A stretch of DNA of 64,000 nucleotides from positions 62,001 through 126,000 of the forward strand of contig NZ_MKUD01000058.1 in assembly GCF_001898575.1 (NCBI RefSeq). Reading direction: 5' to 3'. Position 1 is the stretch's first letter. Each line of letters begins with the position of its first letter. The DNA comes from Spirosoma sp. 48-14 (lineage in GTDB: Bacteria > Bacteroidota > Bacteroidia > Cytophagales > Spirosomataceae). The notes under the pieces are model-generated. The model was not told where the DNA came from. It did no database searches and was given only the letters and a program-made list of their open reading frames with translations. This document shows positions 36,064 through 44,935 of this stretch, in pieces. The position numbers and the translations under genes were made by a program.

Positions 36064-39015
36064 ATGAGTGCCGAACCTCTCAAAAATCTAGCCAGCCAGT
36101 TAACCGGCGACCTTTTCGATGACTTTACGCATAGAACCTTGTATGCTACCGACGCTTCGGCCTATCGGGAGATGCCTACAGCCGTAGCTGTCCCTAAAAC
36201 CATTGAGGACTTAAAGACACTTATTGCGTATGCCCGGCAGAACAAAACTCCGCTGATTCCTCGCACGGCGGGTACATCACTAGCAGGTCAGGTAGTCGGT
36301 AATGGGATTGTCGTTGATGTATCCAAGCATTTTACCAAAATTCTGGAGATCAATCCTGAAGAACGGTGGGTGAGGGTTCAGCCAGGCGTGGTCAGGGATG
36401 AACTCAATCTATTTTTAAAACCGTACGGACTTTACTTCGGCCCCGAAACCTCAACGGCCAACCGGGCTATGATCGGCGGTATGGTCGGCAATAATTCCTG
36501 CGGCTCCAACTCCGTTGTTTATCGGGCCACCCGTGAGCATACAATAGCCGTAAAGGCACTGCTGGCCGATGGTTCTGAAGTTGAGTTTGGCCCAGTGAGC
36601 GGGTGGGAACTTACCAAGCAGGTTAGTGAAGCGAGTCGTAAAAATGGCTCTGCAACACTGCTTGATAAAATTCTGCTCAAAACGAACACGATCTTATCAA
36701 ACCCTGAAAATCAGGAAGAAATCCGGCGAAATTTCCCTAAAAAGACCATCGAACGGCGGAATACAGGCTATGCTCTGGACACCCTGCTGGATATGGAGCC
36801 ATTTACCGATGGCGGAGAGCCGTTTAATCTGGCCAAATTCATTGCCGGTTCCGAAGGCACACTCTGCTTCCTGACCGAAATCAAGCTCAATATTGTCCCA
36901 TTGCCTCCGAAAGAAAGTGGTCTTGTATGTGTTCACTGTCACTCTATCGATGAGTCGCTGCGGGCAACACTGATTGCGCTGAAATACAAGCCCTACGCCG
37001 TTGAACTGATTGATGATATTATTCTGGAACGGGCAGATTCTAACCCCGAACAACGGAAAAACAGCTTTTTTGTCCAGAAAACGCCCACCGATCATTTCCC
37101 AATTATTTTGGTCGTGGATCTGTCGCGTGACACGCGGTCGGAGGTCGAAGAAGTAGCCAAAGCTATGATTGCAGAAATGCAGGAAGCAGAGATGGGCTAC
37201 CATTATCCGCTGCTGTTTGGTGAGGACACCAAGAAAATATGGGCCTTACGCAAGGCAGGCCTTGGCCTGCTGGGCAACCTTCCCGGCGATGAAAAAGCGG
37301 TAGCGGTGATTGAGGATACAGCCGTCGATGTGCGCGACCTGCCCGATTATATCCGCGACTTCAACGAAATCATGCACAGGCATAATATGCATTCGGTGTA
37401 CTATGCCCATGCCGGTTCGGGGGAGCTGCATCTGCGACCAATCATTAACCTGAAAACCGCTGAGGGGCATCGTCAATATCGGCAAATTGCCGAAGACATC
37501 GCCACGTTAGTCAAAAAATATGACGGTTCGCTTTCAGGCGAACATGGCGACGGGCGGCTTCGGGGCGAGTTTATCCCGCAAATGGTGGGAGCGCACAACT
37601 ATGAGCTGATGCGCCAGCTAAAACACACCTGGGACCCAGAGGGCATTTTTAACCCCGGCAAAATCGTGGAAACGCCCCCGATGGATACGTTTCTTCGGTA
37701 CGAGGCAGGTCAGCAAACACCTACGTTCCAAACATATTTCCGGTATAAAGACCAGACGGTTCTACAGCATGCCGAGCAATGCAACGGCTCGGGCGATTGC
37801 CGGAAAACGCAGGCATCGGGCGGAACGATGTGCCCCAGCTACATGGCCACTCGCAACGAAAAAGATACAACACGGGCACGGGCTAACATTCTGCGCGAAA
37901 TGCTAACGCATTCGACGAAAGAAAATCGGTTCGACCATAAAGAGATCAAAGACGTTTACGACCTGTGTCTGTCCTGCAAAGGCTGTAAAAATGAATGCCC
38001 ATCGAATGTAGACGTAGCCAAACTGAAAGCCGAATTTCTACAGCATTATTACGACACAAACGGGGTTCCGGTCCGTTCATGGCTTATTGCCAATTTTGCG
38101 AAACTGTCAGGCATTGCGTCACTTGTTCCCTGGGCCTGGAATGGCGTGCTAGGAACCCCTGCTCTCCGGCGGGTTGCTAACCGCATGGTTGGTTTCCACC
38201 CTAATCGTACGATGCCATTGATGGCCAACACGACGGTAAAAAAATGGTTTAGTAATAGGAGTGAGAAGCGAGGAGCGAGGAGTGAGAATAGCTTGCTTCT
38301 ATTTTGCGATGAATTTACCAATTTCAATGATGTAGAAGTTGGGCAGAAGGCAGTTCAGTTATTCGAGCGGTTAGGTTATCAGGTCATTATTCCTGAGCAT
38401 GGCGAAAGTGGCCGGGCTGCGCTGTCGAAAGGGATGCTGAAATACGCTAAAACGCTGGCAGAGAAGAACGTTCGACTGCTGAAAGATGTCGTTACGTCCG
38501 AAACCCCACTCGTTGGCCTGGAGCCATCGGCCATTCTAACGTTTCGCGATGAGTACCCCGAACTGGTTGACGAATCGTTGGTGGAAGATGCCAAAAAACT
38601 GGCAGCAAACACCCTGACCTTTGAAGAATTCATTGCCCGCGAAGTCGATGCCGGACGTATTCGGGCCGATCAGTTTACCGAAGAAACCCGAGTGATTAAA
38701 CTGCATGGTCACTGTCAGCAAAAAGCAGTCTCGTCGCTGGTTCCTGGAAAAAAAGCGCTTTCCTTACCTAAAAACTATTCGGTTCAACTGATTCCATCCG
38801 GTTGTTGCGGCATGGCTGGTTCGTTTGGCTATGAAGCTGAACATTACGACGTATCGATGAAAGTGGGCGAATTGGTTCTTTTCCCCACCGTTCGGCAGCA
38901 GCCTGAGGAAGTTATCATAGCCGCACCGGGTACGTCATGCCGTCATCAGATTAAAGATGGCACCTCCCGCAAAGCCAAACATCCTGCCGAGATTTTGCTG
39001 GAAGCCTTGCGGTAA
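36064..39015 (+). CDS. FAD-binding and Fe-S-binding oxidoreductase (D-lactate/glycolate dehydrogenase-like)
   Basis: The 983-residue protein fuses an FAD-linked oxidase to an Fe-S reductase, as in YdiJ/Dld-type 2-hydroxyacid dehydrogenases. The FAD domain shows PRTAGTSLAGQVVG and MIGGMVGNNSCGSNS. A FAD-oxidase C-terminal domain follows with SGEHGDGRLRGEF. Two 4Fe-4S clusters are at CNGSGDCRKTQASGGTMCPS and CLSCKGCKNECPS. A CCG-type domain follows (HGHCQQKA, PSGCCGMAGSF). It probably oxidises a 2-hydroxyacid and passes electrons to the membrane chain. Residues about 731-743 (NRSEKRGARSENS) are encoded by a purine-rich repeat (38256-38292) that is unlike the surrounding codons and falls between domains. 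Confidence 0.88.
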   Translation: MSAEPLKNLASQLTGDLFDDFTHRTLYATDASAYREMPTAVAVPKTIEDLKTLIAYARQNKTPLIPRTAGTSLAGQVVGNGIVVDVSKHFTKILEINPEERWVRVQPGVVRDELNLFLKPYGLYFGPETSTANRAMIGGMVGNNSCGSNSVVYRATREHTIAVKALLADGSEVEFGPVSGWELTKQVSEASRKNGSATLLDKILLKTNTILSNPENQEEIRRNFPKKTIERRNTGYALDTLLDMEPFTDGGEPFNLAKFIAGSEGTLCFLTEIKLNIVPLPPKESGLVCVHCHSIDESLRATLIALKYKPYAVELIDDIILERADSNPEQRKNSFFVQKTPTDHFPIILVVDLSRDTRSEVEEVAKAMIAEMQEAEMGYHYPLLFGEDTKKIWALRKAGLGLLGNLPGDEKAVAVIEDTAVDVRDLPDYIRDFNEIMHRHNMHSVYYAHAGSGELHLRPIINLKTAEGHRQYRQIAEDIATLVKKYDGSLSGEHGDGRLRGEFIPQMVGAHNYELMRQLKHTWDPEGIFNPGKIVETPPMDTFLRYEAGQQTPTFQTYFRYKDQTVLQHAEQCNGSGDCRKTQASGGTMCPSYMATRNEKDTTRARANILREMLTHSTKENRFDHKEIKDVYDLCLSCKGCKNECPSNVDVAKLKAEFLQHYYDTNGVPVRSWLIANFAKLSGIASLVPWAWNGVLGTPALRRVANRMVGFHPNRTMPLMANTTVKKWFSNRSEKRGARSENSLLLFCDEFTNFNDVEVGQKAVQLFERLGYQVIIPEHGESGRAALSKGMLKYAKTLAEKNVRLLKDVVTSETPLVGLEPSAILTFRDEYPELVDESLVEDAKKLAANTLTFEEFIAREVDAGRIRADQFTEETRVIKLHGHCQQKAVSSLVPGKKALSLPKNYSVQLIPSGCCGMAGSFGYEAEHYDVSMKVGELVLFPTVRQQPEEVIIAAPGTSCRHQIKDGTSRKAKHPAEILLEALR
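38256..38292 (+). repeat. Purine-rich repeat inside the FAD/Fe-S oxidase gene
   Basis: The segment is composed of GGAGTGAGAAGCGAGGAGCGAGGAGTGAGA-type units (given here only as the shared 12-mer GGAGCGAGGAGT at 38272-38283). That 12-mer recurs beside the inverted repeat at 27125. It is read in frame and adds about 13 charged residues. Confidence 0.6.
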
Positions 39016-39025
39016 AATTAAACCC

Positions 39026-39087
39026 ACCGCAAAGACGCGAGGGCGCAAAGAGTTTATAAATTCTTTGCGCCCTCGCGTCTTTGCGGT
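39026..39087. repeat. 26-bp inverted repeat acting as convergent terminator
   Basis: Arms 39026-39051 and 39062-39087 are perfect complements (start ACCGCAAAGACGCGAGGGCG). The 10-nt loop GTTTATAAAT is itself nearly palindromic. It lies between the convergent oxidase and permease genes and could terminate both. CTTTGCG..CTTTGCGGT-type repeats are common in environmental bacterial genomes, so this is probably one copy of a dispersed family. Confidence 0.85.
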
Positions 39088-39096
39088 TACGTTATA

Positions 39097-40476
39097 CTAG
39101 CTAAGCTTCTCAAATGGCCATTGCTTTCGATAACCTGCCGATGCCAGAAATCCGACAACACCCAGGCCAATTACGGTTAATCCAGAAAGCATAAATGTTA
39201 ATCCGGTTGAGAAGAAAATAAACAACCAGACAGCTATAGCCAGCAGTACAGGTAACGGGTATAAGGGCATTCGGAATGGAAAGAAATCCGGTTTCCGTCG
39301 ACGATGTAGCAAAATCAGCCCAATCGCCTGACCAACAAACTGAATCACAATCCGCATAGCCAGAATAGCCGTGATCACATCCCCCAGCCGGAATAACAGA
39401 CTGAATAGAAAACCTAGCCCACCCAGAAACAGAAGCGACACATAGGGAAATTGGCGCGTTGGGTGTAATCGGGCGAAAATTCGAAAAAACTGCCCATCAG
39501 CAGCAGCTGCGTAAGGCACTCGTGAGTAACCAAGTAAGACAGCAAACAACGATGAAAAAGCGACCATAAGGACCAGGACCGTCGCCAACTGAGCCACGCG
39601 GTTTCCGTACAATGTTTCGATAAAGGTGCTCACAATAAAGGTACTTTCCTGAGCCTTTTGCCAGGGTACTACACTAACGACGCTAACGTTCATCAGCAAG
39701 TACAGCACAGCGATGCCGACAATCGAAATAAACATGCTGGCGGGAATATTCCGGGTGGGTTGTTTGATCTCACCACCCAGATGGCACACATTGTAATAGC
39801 CTAAATAGCAATAAATTGTCTTGACGGATGCATGACCTAAACCAGCCGCCAGAAGCCCACTACTTCCCGAACCCATAGCCTGCAAGGTGTCGCCTATTGG
39901 AATCCGAATATTACTTAGCCCCCCGATGATAATCGCCCCAAGCGTGAGTAGAACAGCGCCCCACATCACTAAACCAATTTTACCAATCGAATCGATTTTC
40001 CGATATAAGAGAACAATGATCACCAGCACTACCCCACCTGAAACAGCCTTTTGCTGCCATACTTCCAGTGGCATCAGATAAGTGGTATACTGAGCGAAAC
40101 CAATGGCCCCCGAAGCAACAACAAGTGGAGCCTGAATCAACGTTTGCCAAACATACAGAAACGAAAGGAGACGCCCCCAACGCTGTTCACCATACGAAAT
40201 TTTCAGGAAGTTGTAGCTACCGCCAGCCTGCGGAAAAGCGGCTCCTAATTCACTCCAGACAAAGGCATCAATTAAGGAAACCACCGCGCCCAATACCCAG
40301 GCCCACAGAAACAGGCCACCACCCATCGTTTTGATAATCAGCGGCAATACGACAAATGGCCCGATGCCAACCATGTCGATCATATTCAACGCAGTACCCT
40401 GCAACAGCGTCAGGCGACGCGGTAAAGCGGTTGGTACTGAATCAGAAGCGTGCGGAGTAGATGTATCGTTGCTCAA
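39097..40476 (-). CDS. APC superfamily amino-acid/polyamine permease
   Basis: The 459-residue protein has about 12 membrane segments. The APC hallmark begins segment 1: LTLLQGTALNMIDMVGIGPFVVLPLIIKTMGGG (key residues GIGPFVVLP). The conserved loop SELGAAFPQAGGSYNFLKISYG follows in segment 2-3. It should be an inner-membrane secondary transporter for amino acids or related cations. The substrate cannot be assigned. The hydrophilic N-terminus (SNDTSTPHASDS) is cytoplasmic. It is convergent with the FAD oxidase. Confidence 0.9.
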   Translation of the reverse strand: MSNDTSTPHASDSVPTALPRRLTLLQGTALNMIDMVGIGPFVVLPLIIKTMGGGLFLWAWVLGAVVSLIDAFVWSELGAAFPQAGGSYNFLKISYGEQRWGRLLSFLYVWQTLIQAPLVVASGAIGFAQYTTYLMPLEVWQQKAVSGGVVLVIIVLLYRKIDSIGKIGLVMWGAVLLTLGAIIIGGLSNIRIPIGDTLQAMGSGSSGLLAAGLGHASVKTIYCYLGYYNVCHLGGEIKQPTRNIPASMFISIVGIAVLYLLMNVSVVSVVPWQKAQESTFIVSTFIETLYGNRVAQLATVLVLMVAFSSLFAVLLGYSRVPYAAAADGQFFRIFARLHPTRQFPYVSLLFLGGLGFLFSLLFRLGDVITAILAMRIVIQFVGQAIGLILLHRRRKPDFFPFRMPLYPLPVLLAIAVWLFIFFSTGLTFMLSGLTVIGLGVVGFLASAGYRKQWPFEKLS

Positions 40477-40832
40477 TCGTGTAGTGGGTAGCCAGATTAA
40501 GTTAAGACGAGGGGCTATTCCAGAAAGGCAGGAAATGCCCTAAAAGTTCGCCAGTGTGCATTGTAGCCTTACAGGGTGATTTTGCCGCTTCATAAGGCAC
40601 CGACTATCCGCATAGGAGGCCCTGCATAAAATCTGTTACCTGGCCTTTTCAACTATCTAAAATACAATGAAGCTGACTGGTCTTAAGTTGTACTTTTTCC
40701 AAAGCTGTTTTACAACTCAGATTATGTTATTCGACAGAATCTATATTTAGATATTAGTGAAAAGGAATAACCTACTGAGCAAAGTGCAATTTATATTTAA
40801 CCCCAATTGGGTCTATTCCAACCCTTGAAAGT
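40477..40832. other. Intergenic spacer upstream of the permease
   Basis: I see no gene or RNA in these 356 bp. The right half (40640-40830) is AT-rich, matching the low-GC gene that follows it. The left part should contain the permease promoter, but no full consensus is visible. Confidence 0.5.
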
Positions 40833-41450
40833 CTATATCCGTACAAAGGTCTTTTGTGAATCATCCCATTCAAAAACAGAACCTGTTGGCTCATCCAATA
40901 ACCCAATTATTGAATCATCTACATTTAACACCGCGCCTAGAGAAACAAACTGGGCATTGCCATCAGTATCCAGATACTCCTGAGACTCTGTGCCCGCAGT
41001 AATACGCCAACCACTGTCATAAAAATCGTTCTTCTCCCCTAAGCTCTCTTCCCTGTATAAATAGCCTATCTTACTTCCTTCAAACAGGACCTTATTCGTT
41101 ACGAAGCATCGATCTATATACTTTTCTACAATGTTCTCAGGATCTTCGTATTCAGTATCTATTATATGATTCACATTGAACTTAATGATCGTACCTATTT
41201 CTAGATCATTTATAATCTGAGGCTGATTCGTAAGAAATCCTTCAAACTCATCCCCCGATCTTTTGGCAATTTCGACCCACATCCTTTCTGCATCAGCGTC
41301 CGCGTCAGGTACTTTTATGGCGAACCTTAACTTCACCATGTCGCCACTGATTAGTTTATTAAGGACAAATTGTGATGGCTTATAAAAAGTGTATTTACTT
41401 TCCTTTGAGGTACTTACAGCATCATCTAAATACCAAGATTGCTCCATCAA
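40833..41450 (-). CDS. DUF2314-DUF2185 (Imm33-like) protein
   Basis: The 205-residue cytoplasmic protein looks like two domains. The first (about 25-100) has MVKLRFAIKVPDADADAERMWVEI and FEGFLTNQP, the pattern of DUF2314. The second (about 115-205) has CFVTNKVLFEGSKIGYLYRE, YDSGWRITAGTESQEYLD and the tail LDEPTGSVFEWDD, the pattern of DUF2185, a family listed among polymorphic-toxin immunity proteins. Domain calls come from remembered patterns and need a profile search. The gene and its flanks are visibly richer in A and T than their neighbours, consistent with transfer. No toxin gene is adjacent. Confidence 0.7.
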   Translation of the reverse strand: MMEQSWYLDDAVSTSKESKYTFYKPSQFVLNKLISGDMVKLRFAIKVPDADADAERMWVEIAKRSGDEFEGFLTNQPQIINDLEIGTIIKFNVNHIIDTEYEDPENIVEKYIDRCFVTNKVLFEGSKIGYLYREESLGEKNDFYDSGWRITAGTESQEYLDTDGNAQFVSLGAVLNVDDSIIGLLDEPTGSVFEWDDSQKTFVRI

Positions 41451-41597
41451 TATGACATTAATTTCTGCTATATAATCAATTTTATGATAAGCTAAAGCCC
41501 CAATTCAATAAGATATAACCATCGTGAAGGATTTCACGCAGGACCACCTATGCGGCCAACCGGTGCTATACGAAACGACAAAATTATCCCTGATAAC

Positions 41598-41637
41598 ACA
41601 AATCCCCGCATCCATTAGTATGAGCACGGGGATTTGT
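41598..41637 (-). terminator. Terminator of the TonB receptor gene
   Basis: ACAAATCCCCG (41598-41608) pairs with CGGGGATTTGT (41627-41637) over 11 bp around an 18-nt loop. A second hairpin lies between this one and the receptor stop. Confidence 0.6.
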
Positions 41638-41641
41638 ATTG

Positions 41642-41668
41642 TCGGGGCCAGGCTAAAGCCTGGCCCGA
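41642..41668. repeat. GC-rich hairpin GGCCAGGCT/AGCCTGGCC
   Basis: The segment folds as GGGCCAGGCT-type arm against AGCCTGGCCC with a very short loop and one bulge. It lies 35 bp after the receptor stop and directly before the 41598 hairpin, giving a tandem stop structure or a dispersed repeat. Confidence 0.6.
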
Positions 41669-41703
41669 TACTCTCAGTGTGACCTAGTGCATGGTAAATG
41701 ACT

Positions 41704-44700
41704 CTATCGGTTCATCAACTGGTCGAAGGTAAGGCTGATGTAGTACATTGACCCGACACTTGGGTTGCCCCACGATTGTATATAAAGCTTGCCTGTCAGG
41801 TTCGTACCACCCACTTTCAAGATCGACTTGATGTTGGGGATTTTCTTGCTAATCTGGGCATCAAGCGTGCTGTAAGCCGGAATGATCGTTTGCTGACGGC
41901 CCGTAGCCTCTGTATTCGCAAAGCTCGACTCCCAAAGGAATGACTCCTGAGCGCGGAAAACCACGTTGAAGCCAATGCCTGTACCCGCCAGATTTCGATT
42001 ACCGAATGAGAAATTATAGCGGTATTTAGGCGTATTGAATTGCGTTACGAAACCGGTCGGGATTTGATCTTTATCAACCAGATAGTTCGAGGAAACGTTA
42101 CCGCCAATCATGTAATTACCTGGTAATAAATAATCGACGCCGATAGCCCATCCTGCATTTTTAACCGTGGTTGCCGAATTAACTGGGTACGTATAAACAT
42201 TACGTGTCGAGCTGCTAACCAGTTGAAGCGTAGATACAGGATCGGTCAGGGTAACTGGTGTTTTACCCTGTACCACAATCTGATTACCCAGGAAATTCAG
42301 GAAACGGTTGTAGTAGTAATAGGCATCGATGAAAAGCTTATTACCGATCAGTCCTTTGTAGCCTACTTCGTAAGTTTCAACCCGTTCGGGGTCGTAACCT
42401 GGATCAGTGGCCGTTTTGAGCAGTCCTAGTGCCTGTGGCAATGCCGACGCCCCATTTTGCTGCAAAAGTGCTCCGAATGCCTGAACCGATTGAAGTGTAT
42501 ATACCGGACTACCGCTAAAGTTGTAGCGCTGTTTGAAAAGCGGCAAACCACCAATCAGTCGGGCACTCGGCGTGTTCAGATCAACATACTGATCCTGTGT
42601 TGTAGGAATACGGAAACCGCGCTGGAACGACGCCCGGAAATTATGCACTTTGCTTACCGTCAATACCGCCGACAGACGAGGGCTTACCTGCGCTTTAAAA
42701 TTCTGGTTTTTGTCGTACCGCAGCGACCCGGTCAGTTTCAACACGTCGGCAATCGTCTTTGAAGCCTGCGCATAGGCACCGTATTCGTCGATATTATATT
42801 CCTTGCCGTTTTCGTCACGGGCAAAGAGCGTCCCCTCAGAATTCAATGCATACCGACGAAAATTGGCCCCTACAACCAGCTCAACAAGTTTTGGATTGAT
42901 TGCCTTGCTGAAATTGTACATAAATTCGGCATGGTAAAGGTTCGTTTTGTCGAGGAACCGAGCCCCTACTCCATTCGCATCACCAGGAATGGGTTTGGCC
43001 GTCACCTTATCCAGCGCATTCTGAAATTCGGCCGAACCCGGCAAATAGCGTCCTTTATCAGCAGCATCTCTTGAATTGGTCAACAGTGTACCCTGCTGAC
43101 TGGAGGCATAGGCCTGAGCGGCAGCCAATGCCACTGACTGCGTTTGACCAGATCCCAAGGCTGTTAAGTAAGCACCGGCATAGCCAAGCAGTGCATTTTG
43201 GGCATACGCTCCAAAAAACGTTGGAAACCAGGTCGATGCACTACCACTCCAGGCTTCGTTAATACCCTGACCCAATATAGACGTTGCGTAGGCGTCCCCC
43301 GAGCGTTCCTGCGTGGTGTAAGCCCTTACGAAGAAGTTGGAGCCACGTAATTCGAGTTTATACTGCCCTAACTTGAACCCTTTGATATAATAGCGATCGG
43401 CTCCCGTGTAGACCGTAGTTCCTGTGCCCCAGTTAGCCTGGAAAATAGCCTCTACATTATCGTTCAGTCGATAATGCAATGCCCCATTCAACTTCAGGTT
43501 CGTAGCATTATAGTTGACCAGGTCACTTTCCAGATACCCCGTCCGTGAAATATTCAGATTAGGAATCAGGATATTAAAAATCTGCTGGGGAGAAAGGCCG
43601 GTTAGCTGGGGTAACGTTTTGTTACCGGCCTGCGCAAGCTGGGTAGTCGCAATTAACCCCAACACTTGCGACGTGCCATTGGCACCTGTTCCGGGCTGCC
43701 CATTCCCAAACAGGCTGGCGTACATGTTGGCGCTAGCATCGCCATAAATATTTATCCCATCATAACCGGGATTATTGGCCCGCGTACCATTGTCGAGTGT
43801 ATAACCATTCGAATAACTTTGATCGCGATAATCCGTTGCCTGCCAGTCTTTTGCCGACAGATACGATACCCCTACTTTAAAGGCAAATTTGTTATTGAAC
43901 GCCTTGGCATAGCGGAAAGCCGCATCGTAAAAAGGCGTCGTCGCTGTTGTACGGTTGCTGGCATTCATGACGCCACCTTTCACATACGCGCTCAAACCCT
44001 GATACTGAAATGGGCTTTTTGAGGTCATTAGCAACAATCCGTTGACGGCATTAGGGCCATACAAAGCCGAAGCTGCACCAGGCAACAATTCAACACTTTC
44101 CAGGTCCAGCTCAGAAACACCAGCAATATTGCCTACCGAGAAGTTAAGCCCCGGTGCCTGGTTGTCCATTCCATCAAGGAGTTGCACCACCCTCGTGTTC
44201 CCATTCGAGCCAAAGCCGCGCACGTTTACCGATTTAAACGTCAGGCTCTGCGTACTCATATCGACGCCTTTGATATTCTGCAAGGCATCATAAAATGTAG
44301 CACTGGGTGTCGACTGAAACGTTCGAATATCCAGCCGTTCAACAGATACAGGCGATTTCAGGACACTCTCTTCAACCCGTGAAGCTGATACGACCACTTC
44401 CTGCCCGAGCATTACCTGCTCTTTCAGCTGTACATTCAGATCTGTTCGATCTCCATTAATCATAAATTCCTGTGTTTGAAACCCGACCCCTGTCACGGCG
44501 ATGACGAAAGGCGTTGGTGTGTTTGTTGTGAGTGAGAAATTACCGTTCTGGTCGGTAATTGTACCAATTACTTTACCTTTTACTGCAATGCTAATACCAG
44601 CGAGAGCACCTTTCTGTGCTTCATCGGTCACTTTTCCGGATATTCGTGTCTGAGCCAGCGCAGTAAAACTAAACAGGCTGAAAAAACCCAAAAAAAGAAC

Positions 44701-44724
44701 CGAATAAGTAAGTATTCTTCTCAT
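41704..44724 (-). CDS. TonB-dependent receptor
   Basis: The 1006-residue outer-membrane receptor has a signal peptide (LTYSVLFLGFFSLFSFTALAQ). A carboxypeptidase-regulatory-like domain follows (ISGKVTDEAQKGALAGISIAV), then a plug with SVNVRGFGSNGNTRVVQLLDG and LPGAASALYGPNAVNGLLLM. The long barrel ends GSMYYISLTFDQLMNR, which is a little longer than the usual terminal aromatic. No SusD partner is adjacent, so it is a stand-alone receptor. The ligand is unknown. It is divergent from the Tat-exported oxidoreductase at 44936, which may be co-regulated. Confidence 0.92.
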   Translation of the reverse strand: MRRILTYSVLFLGFFSLFSFTALAQTRISGKVTDEAQKGALAGISIAVKGKVIGTITDQNGNFSLTTNTPTPFVIAVTGVGFQTQEFMINGDRTDLNVQLKEQVMLGQEVVVSASRVEESVLKSPVSVERLDIRTFQSTPSATFYDALQNIKGVDMSTQSLTFKSVNVRGFGSNGNTRVVQLLDGMDNQAPGLNFSVGNIAGVSELDLESVELLPGAASALYGPNAVNGLLLMTSKSPFQYQGLSAYVKGGVMNASNRTTATTPFYDAAFRYAKAFNNKFAFKVGVSYLSAKDWQATDYRDQSYSNGYTLDNGTRANNPGYDGINIYGDASANMYASLFGNGQPGTGANGTSQVLGLIATTQLAQAGNKTLPQLTGLSPQQIFNILIPNLNISRTGYLESDLVNYNATNLKLNGALHYRLNDNVEAIFQANWGTGTTVYTGADRYYIKGFKLGQYKLELRGSNFFVRAYTTQERSGDAYATSILGQGINEAWSGSASTWFPTFFGAYAQNALLGYAGAYLTALGSGQTQSVALAAAQAYASSQQGTLLTNSRDAADKGRYLPGSAEFQNALDKVTAKPIPGDANGVGARFLDKTNLYHAEFMYNFSKAINPKLVELVVGANFRRYALNSEGTLFARDENGKEYNIDEYGAYAQASKTIADVLKLTGSLRYDKNQNFKAQVSPRLSAVLTVSKVHNFRASFQRGFRIPTTQDQYVDLNTPSARLIGGLPLFKQRYNFSGSPVYTLQSVQAFGALLQQNGASALPQALGLLKTATDPGYDPERVETYEVGYKGLIGNKLFIDAYYYYNRFLNFLGNQIVVQGKTPVTLTDPVSTLQLVSSSTRNVYTYPVNSATTVKNAGWAIGVDYLLPGNYMIGGNVSSNYLVDKDQIPTGFVTQFNTPKYRYNFSFGNRNLAGTGIGFNVVFRAQESFLWESSFANTEATGRQQTIIPAYSTLDAQISKKIPNIKSILKVGGTNLTGKLYIQSWGNPSVGSMYYISLTFDQLMNR

Positions 44725-44935
44725 AAGTGAATAAAAAAAAGTGAATAAAATTGACCTTTAATCCTTAGACGCTAAACTAAGTGATAAGTCTTCTTTTAGT
44801 ACAAATTTTTCTGGAAATTGATAAATAATTTTTATCATGTACGCACTATTAGCACCTATTTTAGCTATCTGATAGTAAATCTTTCCTGTCACTGCCTTTT
44901 CTAACGCGACTTTCTCAAACGAATTTTCTGTACAT

